DNA of 64,000 nucleotides from assembly GCF_040096075.1 (NCBI RefSeq), contig NZ_JBBMFJ010000011.1, forward strand, positions 1 through 64,000, written 5' to 3'. Position 1 is the first letter of the stretch; each line of letters starts with the position of its first letter. Below, one piece after another: positions 24,058-32,351 of this stretch. Under the pieces are notes generated by a model. That model did not search any database. It had not been told where the DNA came from and saw nothing but the letters and a program-made list of their open reading frames with translations. Source of the stretch: Brotaphodocola faecis (GTDB lineage Bacteria > Bacillota > Clostridia > Lachnospirales > Lachnospiraceae). The position numbers were made by a program, and so were the translations under genes.

Positions 24058-25425
24058 TCAGATCAGCCTGATAGCTTCTCTCACATTGCTCACGCCATAC
24101 AGCGTGATCTTATCCGTTTTCTTCATCTTGTCCAGGGATACCTGCGGCAGGATGCAGGACTCGAATCCCAGTTTGATGGCTTCGTGTACCCGCTGCTCTG
24201 CCTGGGATACGGCACGCACTTCTCCGGCCAAGCCGACCTCGCCGAAAATCATACACTTCGGATTCACCGGCTTATCTTTCATGCTGGATACCAGTGCCAT
24301 GATGATGGCAAGATCCAGTGCCGGCTCATTCATCCGCATGCCGCCCGCGATATTCACGTAGGCGTCATAGCGGGACATCTCGTACCGGCAGCGCTTTTCC
24401 AGTACCGCGATCAGAAGATTTACACGGTTGAAATCGGCTCCCGCAGCGGTGCGCCTTGGCATGCCAAAATTGGTCTGAGTCACCAGTGCCTGCACCTCCA
24501 GCAGAATTGGCCTGCTTCCCTCTAAGGAACAGGCTGCTACCGCGCCGGACGCATCCTCCGGACGGCCGCTTAAGAGATATTCAGAAGGATTCTCTACCTC
24601 TTCCAGGCCATTCTCCTGCATCTCAAACACACCAATCTCGTTGGTAGAACCAAAACGATTCTTTACACCCCTTAAAATACGGTAAGAGGCGTTGCGCTCA
24701 CCCTCAAAATAAAGCACCGTGTCCACCATATGTTCCAGCACACGGGGACCGGCCACCACGCCCTCTTTGGTCACATGGCCGACAATAAACACGGAAATGC
24801 CCATGCCCTTGGCAATCTGCATCAGGACATTCGTGGACTCCCGCACCTGGCTGACGCTGCCCGGTGCCGATGTCACATCTTCCCGGAACATGGTCTGGAT
24901 GGAGTCGATGATGACAATCTCCGGCTTTGTTTCGCGGATAGCCTCCTCAATGGTATCAAGATTCGTTTCGCATAAGAATAAGAGTTCCCCGCTGATGGTC
25001 CCGATGCGGCTGGCCCGCATCTTGATCTGCTTTAAGGATTCCTCACCGGAAATGTAGAGCACCCGGTGTCCGTCCCGGGCCAGATTCCGGCACATCTGAA
25101 GCAGCAGGGTGGACTTTCCAATACCGGGGTCACCCCCAACTAAAACCAGGGAGCCGGCTACAATGCCGCTCCCCAGTACACGGTCCAGTTCCGGATATCC
25201 GGTGGAGATCCGGTCCTGCTCTTCTATGGACACTTCCTCCAGCTTCACCGGCTTTGCCAGTGTGCGCTGTGAAACCGCGCCGGTACGGCCGGATGGCGTT
25301 TTCTTCGCCACCGGCTCCTCCACCAGCGTGTTCCACTCCTTGCAGGCCGGGCACTGCCCCAGCCACTTGCTGGATTCGAAACCGCATTCCTTACAGAAAA
25401 ATACGGTTGTCTTTGCTTTTGCCAT
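24058..25425 (-). CDS. radA: DNA repair protein RadA
   Basis: 455 aa, full length. N-terminal zinc finger CKECGFESSKWLGQCPACKEW, RecA-like core with Walker A GGDPGIGKST (about 95), the RadA-specific KNRFG motif (about 252) and a C-terminal Lon-protease-like domain (about 320-455). RadA drives branch migration during recombinational repair. AAGGATATAC precedes the ATG. It follows a small conserved gene by 29 bases on the same strand and lies downstream of clpC, an order common in clostridia. Confidence 0.97.
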   Translation of the reverse strand: MAKAKTTVFFCKECGFESSKWLGQCPACKEWNTLVEEPVAKKTPSGRTGAVSQRTLAKPVKLEEVSIEEQDRISTGYPELDRVLGSGIVAGSLVLVGGDPGIGKSTLLLQMCRNLARDGHRVLYISGEESLKQIKMRASRIGTISGELLFLCETNLDTIEEAIRETKPEIVIIDSIQTMFREDVTSAPGSVSQVRESTNVLMQIAKGMGISVFIVGHVTKEGVVAGPRVLEHMVDTVLYFEGERNASYRILRGVKNRFGSTNEIGVFEMQENGLEEVENPSEYLLSGRPEDASGAVAACSLEGSRPILLEVQALVTQTNFGMPRRTAAGADFNRVNLLIAVLEKRCRYEMSRYDAYVNIAGGMRMNEPALDLAIIMALVSSMKDKPVNPKCMIFGEVGLAGEVRAVSQAEQRVHEAIKLGFESCILPQVSLDKMKKTDKITLYGVSNVREAIRLI

Positions 25426-25454
25426 ATATGTATATCCTTCCCGTCAGAGGATGC

Positions 25455-25868
25455 TTAGCGTTTTACCACCTTAACCTGACAGGCAACACCCTCATTTAAC
25501 TCTACGCTGACTACCAGCTTGCCGCTCATGTTAGTCTTCATGCCGCCCACTGCAACACCGTCCACATATACCTCATACTCGGTATCGTCTTCCAGCTGTA
25601 CCGTGATCTGCGCATCCTTATCACCAGATACGGTAAACTCAACGCCATCATGCTTCGCGGAGAAATGCTCCACTGCGGTTCCCGGTACGGATTCGTAAAC
25701 GAAAGAACCGTTGCGCTCTAACTTGGTGATCTCATAGAAAGTTTTGATCTTATATAAATCTCCCGCATGTTCAAAATTATCAAGCTTGCTCTTGGTGTCT
25801 AATTTGTAATTGCCAAAGCTGATGGTGCCATCTGCCTCGGAGCGGATTAAAGATTCGATTACTGGCAT
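25455..25868 (-). CDS. Small conserved Lachnospiraceae protein
   Basis: 137 aa, beta-rich, no signal peptide. Reads SEADGTISFGNYKLDTKSK early and YEVYVDGVAVGGMKTNMSGK late. I recall close relatives in Lachnospiraceae being machine-labelled 'endosialidase', but no catalytic motif of sialidases is visible, so that name should not be trusted. AGGAGGG precedes the ATG. Located between clpC and radA on the same strand; a 14-bp-scale hairpin (25912-25940) lies in its leader. Confidence 0.7.
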   Translation of the reverse strand: MPVIESLIRSEADGTISFGNYKLDTKSKLDNFEHAGDLYKIKTFYEITKLERNGSFVYESVPGTAVEHFSAKHDGVEFTVSGDKDAQITVQLEDDTEYEVYVDGVAVGGMKTNMSGKLVVSVELNEGVACQVKVVKR

Positions 25869-25911
25869 GTGTTTGCCCTCCTGGTATATTATTACATTTT
25901 ACTGCTGTATA

Positions 25912-25940
25912 GAAACGGCACTGCCTGGCAGTACCGCTTC
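25912..25940 (-). terminator. Hairpin between clpC and the small gene
   Basis: Minus strand GAAGCGGTACTG pairs with CAGTGCCGTTTC (two wobble pairs) around CCAGG. No T run follows, so it may be a weak terminator, RNA-stabilising or processing element. Confidence 0.5.
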
Positions 25941-25973
25941 TCATAGGATTATACAACAACCGTCAAAATTAAT

Positions 25974-28442
25974 CTAGTTTTTTATCACTTCTGCCGATAA
26001 AAATTTCAGGCCATCTTCTCCCTTTGTGACGGTCACTTCATCCCCTGCTTTGACCTGGCCATCCAGCACGGCCTCTGCCAGGCCATCCTCCAACAGGTTC
26101 TGGATCGCGCGGCGCAGCGGACGGGCACCGTATTTCTCGTCGTAGCCCTTTTCCACAAGGAATGCCTTTGCGGAATCATCCACTGTGAGCTTTAAGTTCA
26201 TCTGGGTCAGGGTACGTCTGCAGATGCCCTTTAACATGATGTCCACGATCTCTTTCATGTGATCCTGGGACAGCTGGTGGAATACAATGATCTCGTCAAT
26301 ACGGTTTAAGAACTCCGGCTTAAACATCCGTTTTACCTCTTCCATGACACGCTCTTTCATGAAACGGTAGCGCTCCTTCGCATCGTCATTGGAGGCAAAG
26401 CCCAGGCGTTTCGGGGAAATGATATTCTCCGCGCCTGCGTTGGAGGTCATGATGATCACCGTGTTCTTAAAGTCAATCTTTCTACCCTGAGCATCGGTAA
26501 TGTGGCCGTCATCGAGCACCTGCAGCAGGATGTTGAACACATCCGGATGTGCTTTCTCAATCTCATCAAAGAGGATAACGGAATACGGATTTCTGCGGAC
26601 CTTCTCGCTGAGCTGTCCGCCCTCCTCGTAACCGACATATCCTGGCGGGGATCCGATCATCTTGGAGACACTGTGTTTCTCCATGTACTCGGACATATCA
26701 ACCCGGATCAGGGCATTCTCGGTGCCAAACATGGCCTCGGCCAGCGCCTTGCAAAGCTCGGTTTTTCCGACACCGGTCGGTCCCAGGAATAAGAAGGAAC
26801 CGATCGGGCGCTTCGGGTCCTTTAAGCCCACACGGCCTCTGCGGATGGCTTTCGCCACAGCGGTCACCGCCTCTTCCTGTCCTACCACCCGCTCATGCAG
26901 GATGGACTCCAGTTTGCGCAGGCGCTCCGACTCTTCCTCTGCCAGCTTTCTCACCGGGATCTTGGTCCATCCGGAAACGACATCCGCGATTTCGCCTTCA
27001 CCGACCGTCAGCTTTCTGGATGTTTTTTCCTTCTGCCATTTTTCCCGGATCTTTTCGATTTTCTCTCGCTTTTTCTGCTGGCGCTTCTTAATATCACCAG
27101 CCTTCTCATACGCCTCATTCTTGATGGCCTGTTCCTTCTGGATCTCCAGCTTATCAATATCCTCCGTGAGAGTCTTGATCTCTGCCGGTTCCACGTAGGT
27201 GGTCAGGCGGCTCTTGGAAGCCGCCTCATCGATTAAGTCAATAGCCTTGTCCGGAAGAAAGCGGTCATTGATGTAACGCGCGGAAAGGCGGACCGCAGCC
27301 ACAAGAGCGTCATCGGTGATGGTAACCTTATGATGCTCCTCATATTTCGGTCGCAGGCCCTTTAAGATCGCGATGGACTGCTCCTCATTCGGCTCTTCCA
27401 CCACAACCGGCTGGAAACGGCGCTCCAGAGCCGCATCCTTTTCAATGTATTTGCGGTACTCTTCTCTTGTTGTAGCGCCGATTAGCTGGAGTTCTCCCCG
27501 GGCCAGGGACGGCTTTAAGATGTTGGAGGCGTCAATGGCTCCCTCCGCGCCGCCCGCGCCAATGATGGTATGGATCTCATCGAGGAACAGGAGCACGTTT
27601 CCATCCTCCGTCACCTCAGAAATTACCTTCTTGATGCGCTCTTCGAACTCACCGCGGTACTTGGAACCAGCCACCATGCCGGACAGATCCAGCGTCATGA
27701 CGCGCTTGTCCGCAATGGTCTCCGGCACATTGCCGTCGGCGATCATCTGAGCCAGACCCTCCACGACTGCGGTCTTGCCGACACCCGGTTCCCCGATCAG
27801 GCACGGGTTGTTCTTGGTTCTTCTGCTCAGGATCTGGACAACACGCTGAATCTCGCTTTCCCGGCCGATCACCGGATCCAGTTTTCCTTCCCTGGCAAGC
27901 TTTGTCAGGTCACGGCTGAAGCTGTTTAAGGTCGGTGTGGACGCGCTGCTGTCTTTTCCTGCCCGGGATGACTGCAGCTCCTCTCTTGCGTCTGCGCCAT
28001 CCTCTCCCATGGCGCTGCGCAGATCCACGTAAAGCTTCTGCAGGCTCACATCCATGGTGTTGAGCAGGCGGACTGCCGCACAGTCGCTCTCCCGGATCAT
28101 GGCAATCAGCAGATGCTCGGTGCCGATGAGCGGTGCCTTAAAGCGCACAGCCTCCCGGTAGCTCTGGTTCAGCACCCGCACAGCCCCCGGTGTATAAACC
28201 GTCTCGCCGATGGTGCCCACGTTCTGATTTGGAAAGATCAGCTGGCTGATCAGTTCTTTTACCTTATCTGCATTTACACCGTTGGCCTCCAGAACTCTGG
28301 ATGCCACTCCCTCCTCTTCCAGCAGAAGTCCCACCAGAAGATGTTCGGTTCCCACATAATTATGGCCCAGATCATTCGCTGCCTGGGTAGACAGCGCAAT
28401 CGCGTTCCAGGCCTGTTCTGTAAAATGATTTCTGTCTATCAA
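25974..28442 (-). CDS. clpC: ATP-dependent Clp protease ATPase subunit ClpC
   Basis: 822 aa. N-terminal Clp repeats (1-145), first AAA+ domain with Walker A GEPGVGKT (about 215), UVR-containing middle domain (NEAYEKAGDIKKRQQKKRE, about 430), second AAA+ domain with GPTGVGKTEL (about 555), and a C-terminal D2 region. ClpC unfolds substrates for ClpP and in Firmicutes recognises arginine-phosphorylated proteins. Start is TTG with AAGGAGG eight bases upstream. Last gene of the gntR-mcsA-mcsB-clpC operon, 24 bases after mcsB. Confidence 0.96.
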   Translation of the reverse strand: MIDRNHFTEQAWNAIALSTQAANDLGHNYVGTEHLLVGLLLEEEGVASRVLEANGVNADKVKELISQLIFPNQNVGTIGETVYTPGAVRVLNQSYREAVRFKAPLIGTEHLLIAMIRESDCAAVRLLNTMDVSLQKLYVDLRSAMGEDGADAREELQSSRAGKDSSASTPTLNSFSRDLTKLAREGKLDPVIGRESEIQRVVQILSRRTKNNPCLIGEPGVGKTAVVEGLAQMIADGNVPETIADKRVMTLDLSGMVAGSKYRGEFEERIKKVISEVTEDGNVLLFLDEIHTIIGAGGAEGAIDASNILKPSLARGELQLIGATTREEYRKYIEKDAALERRFQPVVVEEPNEEQSIAILKGLRPKYEEHHKVTITDDALVAAVRLSARYINDRFLPDKAIDLIDEAASKSRLTTYVEPAEIKTLTEDIDKLEIQKEQAIKNEAYEKAGDIKKRQQKKREKIEKIREKWQKEKTSRKLTVGEGEIADVVSGWTKIPVRKLAEEESERLRKLESILHERVVGQEEAVTAVAKAIRRGRVGLKDPKRPIGSFLFLGPTGVGKTELCKALAEAMFGTENALIRVDMSEYMEKHSVSKMIGSPPGYVGYEEGGQLSEKVRRNPYSVILFDEIEKAHPDVFNILLQVLDDGHITDAQGRKIDFKNTVIIMTSNAGAENIISPKRLGFASNDDAKERYRFMKERVMEEVKRMFKPEFLNRIDEIIVFHQLSQDHMKEIVDIMLKGICRRTLTQMNLKLTVDDSAKAFLVEKGYDEKYGARPLRRAIQNLLEDGLAEAVLDGQVKAGDEVTVTKGEDGLKFLSAEVIKN

Positions 28443-28466
28443 ATTCAGGTCCTCCTTGTATCTGTC

Positions 28467-29504
28467 TTAAGCCAGAAGCTGTGGCAGCTCTACCCGCACA
28501 TAGGCGGCCCGTGCCATCTCCAGTTCTTCCCGGCCAAGCGGTCTGGTAGAAAGCTTCTGAAGGTTTGCCGGCTGAATTCCCAGCATCAGGCGGTATACCG
28601 CGCAGGGCTCTTCCATGCGCAAAAGCCCGTCCGCGCATCCGGCCATCAGCCGGGATAACAGCGTCATAGCCTCCTTCAGGGCCAGCTTTCTGGCATATTT
28701 TAATGTGCCGTAAGCGCGGCAGGCATCGTCCTCCCGGGATACCCGGTTTTTGTCGAGGGCAAGCTTTCGCATCTGCTCTTCCTGTGCGGTAAGCTGCAGC
28801 GCCACCTTGGACACCATATCCAGAATTTCTTTCTCTGTCATGCCCAAGGTTTTCTGGTTGCTGACCTCATAAAGAGATCCGCAGTTTTCCTCACCTTCGC
28901 CATACATGCCTTTCACCGAAGCGCCAAAGCGCGTCATCTCGGTGACCATGCCGTTAAAACGCTTGCTCTGGGACAACAGTGGCAGATGCAGCACCACCGA
29001 CGCCCGAAGCCCGGTTCCCACACTGGTGGGGAACGAAGTCAGGTAGCCGTATTTGTCATCAAAGGCGTAATCAAACCGCTCATTTAAATAATCATCAATC
29101 TGCGCCGCCTGGCTCATAAGCTCATCCAGAGGCAGGCCAGAGGCAAACAGCTGGATGCGGATATGGTCCGTTCCGTTTAATACGATACCCACCCGCTCAT
29201 CATCCGATACCATAACCCCGGCCGGGGCCTTACTGGAAGCAATGGTAGAATTAAACACCCGGCGCTCCCGCAGGGCTCTGCGTTCCAGATCACTTAATTC
29301 CTGCAGCCTTGCCTGTTCATAATGGCGTCCGTCCACGCTCCCAAGATCCTTCAGGCCTTCCTCCAGGCGTGTAATCATCTCATCCGCCTGTTTCTCATTC
29401 AGTCTGGATGGAAAGGCATACTCCTCCAGATTCCGTACCAGACGTACCCGGCTGCAGATGACCGCAGGGCGGGTCAGGTTTACTTCCTCAAACCATTTCA
29501 TCAT
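28467..29504 (-). CDS. mcsB: McsB-like phosphagen kinase, signature residues replaced
   Basis: 345 aa, homologous to protein-arginine kinase McsB by length, position and SRVRLVRNL, VGTGLRASV, YGEGEENCGSLYEVSNQKTLG. Key sites differ: the NEEDH loop reads LNGTDHIRIQ, the catalytic-Cys motif C-P-T-N-x-G-T-G reads SFPTSVGTG, and the Arg of RG(I/L)YGEG is Lys (KGMYGEG). The kinase is therefore probably weak or inactive, perhaps an adaptor of McsA-ClpC. Ribosome site AGGAGG precedes ATGATG, which overlaps the mcsA stop. Confidence 0.85.
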   Translation of the reverse strand: MMKWFEEVNLTRPAVICSRVRLVRNLEEYAFPSRLNEKQADEMITRLEEGLKDLGSVDGRHYEQARLQELSDLERRALRERRVFNSTIASSKAPAGVMVSDDERVGIVLNGTDHIRIQLFASGLPLDELMSQAAQIDDYLNERFDYAFDDKYGYLTSFPTSVGTGLRASVVLHLPLLSQSKRFNGMVTEMTRFGASVKGMYGEGEENCGSLYEVSNQKTLGMTEKEILDMVSKVALQLTAQEEQMRKLALDKNRVSREDDACRAYGTLKYARKLALKEAMTLLSRLMAGCADGLLRMEEPCAVYRLMLGIQPANLQKLSTRPLGREELEMARAAYVRVELPQLLA

Positions 29505-30121
29505 GCCTGTGCCTCCTTTAACGCCCGGATCTGGTCACGGTACTCTGCCGCAGCCTCATATTCCTCCGCCCGGACTGCCTCCCGGAGTCTTGCCTCCAGT
29601 TTGCGGATCTGGGCCTGAACATCGCTCTCTCCGGCAGAAACAAATTCCGCGTTCTGTCCCCCAGAGCCAGCTGCGGCATCCACAGCAGTTTCCTCCTCCG
29701 GCTGTCCGGAAGAAGTCAGATGGAAGGGATCTGCCTTGATCTTCTGGAATTTCGGATGTTTTCCGGTATGACGCACATTGCCCTGAAGCTGCTTGATCTT
29801 GTCATTGATCAGCAGGTCAAAGACACTGTAGCAGTCCGCGCAGCCAAAACGGCTGTTTTTCACAAAATCATCGTAGCTGGTGCCGCAGGTCGGGCAGACA
29901 ATCTGGCTGGTCTTTTCTTCCGCATCGGCTTCCCCCTGTACCCCCAAAAGGCCTGACAGAAGCTTGCCTAACGGGAATTCACCCTCAAAAATTGCGGAAT
30001 AAGGACCAAAATCCATCTCCTTTGCGCACTGGGTACAGTAATTGTGTTCGGTGCGTACCCCGTTCGCAATTTCCGTATACTGAATATTTGCTTCTCTTAT
30101 CTTACAACGCTCACATAACAT
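29501..30121 (-). CDS. mcsA: McsA, zinc-binding activator of McsB
   Basis: 206 aa. Two CxxC pairs open the protein (CERC, CTQC), two more follow (CPTC, CADC), and a C-terminal UVR motif (KLEARLREAVRAEEYEAAAEYRDQIRALK) resembles that of UvrB/ClpC. McsA binds zinc, activates McsB and interacts with ClpC. GGAGG precedes ATG. Stop overlaps the mcsB start; the GntR gene ends 14 bases upstream. Confidence 0.93.
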   Translation of the reverse strand: MLCERCKIREANIQYTEIANGVRTEHNYCTQCAKEMDFGPYSAIFEGEFPLGKLLSGLLGVQGEADAEEKTSQIVCPTCGTSYDDFVKNSRFGCADCYSVFDLLINDKIKQLQGNVRHTGKHPKFQKIKADPFHLTSSGQPEEETAVDAAAGSGGQNAEFVSAGESDVQAQIRKLEARLREAVRAEEYEAAAEYRDQIRALKEAQA

Positions 30122-30135
30122 GGCACTTCCTCCAT

Positions 30136-30519
30136 TTAACCCTGGCCTCCGCCCGTGTAATAATCATAAATTTCGTCCACCAGATCGTGGACTTCCTCCC
30201 TGGAAATATTTTTACAGACGCTCCTGGCAAGAAGAACCGAAAGCTCCTCCCGCAGACGTTCAATGGAACGGATCTTGTCAATATCCAGAGCGATCACGGC
30301 TCCGCGGCGGCGGTCCAGCTTGATATACCCCTCCTGCTTCAGTACGGTATAAGCTTTATTTACCGTATGCATGTTGATCCCGATATTTTCCGCCAGTTGG
30401 CGGACAGAAGGAAGGGAATCCCCCTCATGAATACGGTCCGTCGCAATACCCATGATGATCTGGTTCCTGAGCTGGATGTAAATAGCCTCCTCGCTTTCAA
30501 AATCAATCTTAATGATCAT
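30136..30519 (-). CDS. GntR-family (YtrA-type) regulator heading clpC operon
   Basis: 127 aa. Winged helix (about 10-78: IYIQLRNQIIMGIA, SLPSVRQLAENIGINMHTVNKAY, GYIKLDRRRGAVI) followed by a short helical tail, the YtrA subfamily layout. It occupies the position normally held by ctsR in Firmicutes. A perfect palindrome (30543-30565) immediately after the -10 box is the probable operator, so autorepression of the whole operon is likely. I see no CtsR heptad repeats (GGTCAAA) in the promoter region. The ligand is unknown. Confidence 0.9.
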   Translation of the reverse strand: MIIKIDFESEEAIYIQLRNQIIMGIATDRIHEGDSLPSVRQLAENIGINMHTVNKAYTVLKQEGYIKLDRRRGAVIALDIDKIRSIERLREELSVLLARSVCKNISREEVHDLVDEIYDYYTGGGQG

Positions 30520-30542
30520 GTTATCACCATCTTTCGCACTCT

Positions 30543-30565
30543 CTGTTATAGAAATTGTATAACAG
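30543..30565. promoter_or_regulatory. Probable GntR operator
   Basis: CTGTTATA, 7 bases, TATAACAG: a perfect 8-bp inverted repeat starting 2 bases after the -10 box, covering the transcription start. Confidence 0.7.
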
Positions 30566-30566
30566 T

Positions 30567-30594
30567 ATTATAGCAAAAAAAGCGGCGAAGTCAA
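30567..30594 (-). promoter_or_regulatory. Promoter of gntR-mcsA-mcsB-clpC
   Basis: Minus strand TTGACT (30589-30594), 16-base spacer, TATAAT (30567-30572). Confidence 0.75.
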
Positions 30595-30621
30595 TACACC
30601 GCTTTTTTTGCTTATTTCTTT

Positions 30622-32235
30622 TTAAAGTTCATCATCCAGGTCAAACACTTCGAAGTCATCGTCTTCCGGCTTTGTTTCTGCCTTCGGTGCTTCTTTTTCG
30701 TGTTTTTCTGCCTGTTCTGAATCTTCTGCCAGGCTCGCAGCCAGCTGCTTTTTCACCTGATCTAACTGTGCGTCCGCTTCCTGCGCAGGATCCGGAATGT
30801 ATTCCTGGGCGTCCTGAATTTCCAGTTCGTCATCTTCCGGTTCTTCTTCGTCAGGTTCCTGTTCCGGTTCATAGTCGTCCTCGTAATCGTCCTCTTCGCC
30901 CATCATGTAGCGTTCTTCCCGGCTGAGCTTACGGCCATTTTTACGGGATTCTTTCTTGGCCTTCTTTTCTTTTTTCTCCGGCTTTTCGTCTAACTGCGCG
31001 TAAGCATCGTACGGATCTTCCTCCCTGCGGCCACGGCCTCTGCGGCTGAGGATCAGAAGAATCAGAAGAATCACTGCAACAACTGCCACCGCACCAAGCG
31101 CGATTCTGGCAATGTTGTAATCATCCACCAGACTATTGTAACGGTCTGTCACATCCTGAAGCTCCAGCGTCTGGGTGTTGCCGTCTGCGCTCTGCTCAAA
31201 GTAACGCTGAATGGTCTTGTCTGTCAGGTCATAACGGTAGAAACCAACTGTACCGCTCTCACTCACGCCATAGAAGATGCAGTACTCCGGCTGTCCGCCC
31301 TGGGTATCCGGAACCCATCCCTGAACCTTGGTCTCGCCGATGGTAATGGAGGTTTCCTTCATGCCGTACGGAACAGCTGCATCTGCAGGAAGTGCTGCGA
31401 TGCCGATCTTGAGCGGGGTTCTGGATGCCTCTAATTCTGCCAGAACTTCCACATTCTCAGCAGCTGCCGTGGTTTCTTCCTGACCAGCTTCTGCCATGCT
31501 CTCGCCGCCCTCTACACGGTCCACCAGAATGGTGTAGGTATGGCTGGTCGTGCCATCCTCCGCAGTTACGGTACAGGTTACGGTATTCTCACCCTCCTGC
31601 AGATCGGTTCCGCTTAAAGTAACAGTTGCCTTATCACTTGCCGGCACTGCGCTTACGGTAAGCTTTTCGGTATCCAGGCTTACGGATGCGGTATAGCTGT
31701 CAACCTCCGCGCTGAACTCCGGACTTAAGGTGCCAGGGGAAATCTTCAGGGAAGACAGGGATGCGTCACTGGATGCAGCTGCCGCCGTACTGCCGCTGTT
31801 AATGGTGACAGTAGAGCTTCCCAGCTGGGTAATGTCGAGCAGCTGCTCGTCTGCGTCGTAACCTTCATAGTCGGTTACCTCAATCTTGCTGCTTCCTGCT
31901 TTGAGTGCCTTAAAACGGATGGTAGAGGCAGACTCGCTGGTCCCACTCACACTGCCAATCACACGTATGGCGCCGTTTCCACCGCTGACATCCGGCTCAC
32001 CGCCAATAAATTCCATGGCACTGGTATCATAGGAAAGCATGACTACCGTTTTGCCAATCTTCTCACCTGTTGTGCAGGTAAATTTTACGTTTACCGTAAA
32101 CTCACTTCCCACCTCTGCGGTAGGATCAGAGAACGCGATGCGCGCATTCCCCGCAAAACTCTGAAATGGGATTGCCACAGCCAGCATCAGTACCATGGCA
32201 AACCGGATCCAGATCTGTTTCCAATTTCTGTTCAT
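30622..32235 (-). CDS. Membrane-anchored cohesin-/cadherin-like surface protein
   Basis: 537 aa. Signal peptide (1-28, cleaved after FQSFAG or close by), cohesin-like beta domain (about 30-145), cadherin-like beta sandwich (about 155-245, LSSLKISPGTLSPEFSAEVD), a further extracellular part, one membrane helix (about 385-405), then RRGRGRR and a strongly acidic, Lys-rich cytoplasmic tail of 130 residues. Cohesin-like folds bind dockerins or other ligands in cellulosomal bacteria; no dockerin protein is seen here. It lies downstream of the SH3b/glucosaminidase gene, which carries the same cadherin-like domain type, and has a copy of the 27-base hairpin in its leader. Function is inferred as surface attachment or envelope sensing. 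Confidence 0.75.
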   Translation of the reverse strand: MNRNWKQIWIRFAMVLMLAVAIPFQSFAGNARIAFSDPTAEVGSEFTVNVKFTCTTGEKIGKTVVMLSYDTSAMEFIGGEPDVSGGNGAIRVIGSVSGTSESASTIRFKALKAGSSKIEVTDYEGYDADEQLLDITQLGSSTVTINSGSTAAAASSDASLSSLKISPGTLSPEFSAEVDSYTASVSLDTEKLTVSAVPASDKATVTLSGTDLQEGENTVTCTVTAEDGTTSHTYTILVDRVEGGESMAEAGQEETTAAAENVEVLAELEASRTPLKIGIAALPADAAVPYGMKETSITIGETKVQGWVPDTQGGQPEYCIFYGVSESGTVGFYRYDLTDKTIQRYFEQSADGNTQTLELQDVTDRYNSLVDDYNIARIALGAVAVVAVILLILLILSRRGRGRREEDPYDAYAQLDEKPEKKEKKAKKESRKNGRKLSREERYMMGEEDDYEDDYEPEQEPDEEEPEDDELEIQDAQEYIPDPAQEADAQLDQVKKQLAASLAEDSEQAEKHEKEAPKAETKPEDDDFEVFDLDDEL

Positions 32236-32270
32236 AATTGTCTGTTATCTCCTGTTTCTTTCTATCAGTC

Positions 32271-32297
32271 GTAACTGTTCAGTACCCTCACAGCTAC
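32271..32297 (-). repeat. 27-base hairpin repeat, copy 3
   Basis: Arms GTAACTGT and ACAGCTAC with loop TCAGTACCCTC; the single change keeps a G-U pair in the minus-strand RNA. Located 36 bases before the start of the cohesin-like gene. Confidence 0.85.
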
Positions 32298-32313
32298 TAT
32301 CAATCTTATTATG

Positions 32314-32340
32314 CCCGGCAGCCATTTGCAGGCCGCCGGG
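32314..32340 (-). terminator. Hairpin after the glucosaminidase gene
   Basis: Minus strand CCCGGCGGCC pairs with GGCTGCCGGG around TGCAAAT. There is no clear T run, so it may be a weak terminator separating the two surface-protein genes. Confidence 0.5.
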
Positions 32341-32351
32341 ATCATTCATTT

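Noticed and set aside
25455..25868. Endosialidase function for the small gene
   Set aside because: The protein is 137 aa and lacks sialidase catalytic motifs; the label is probably an annotation carry-over.
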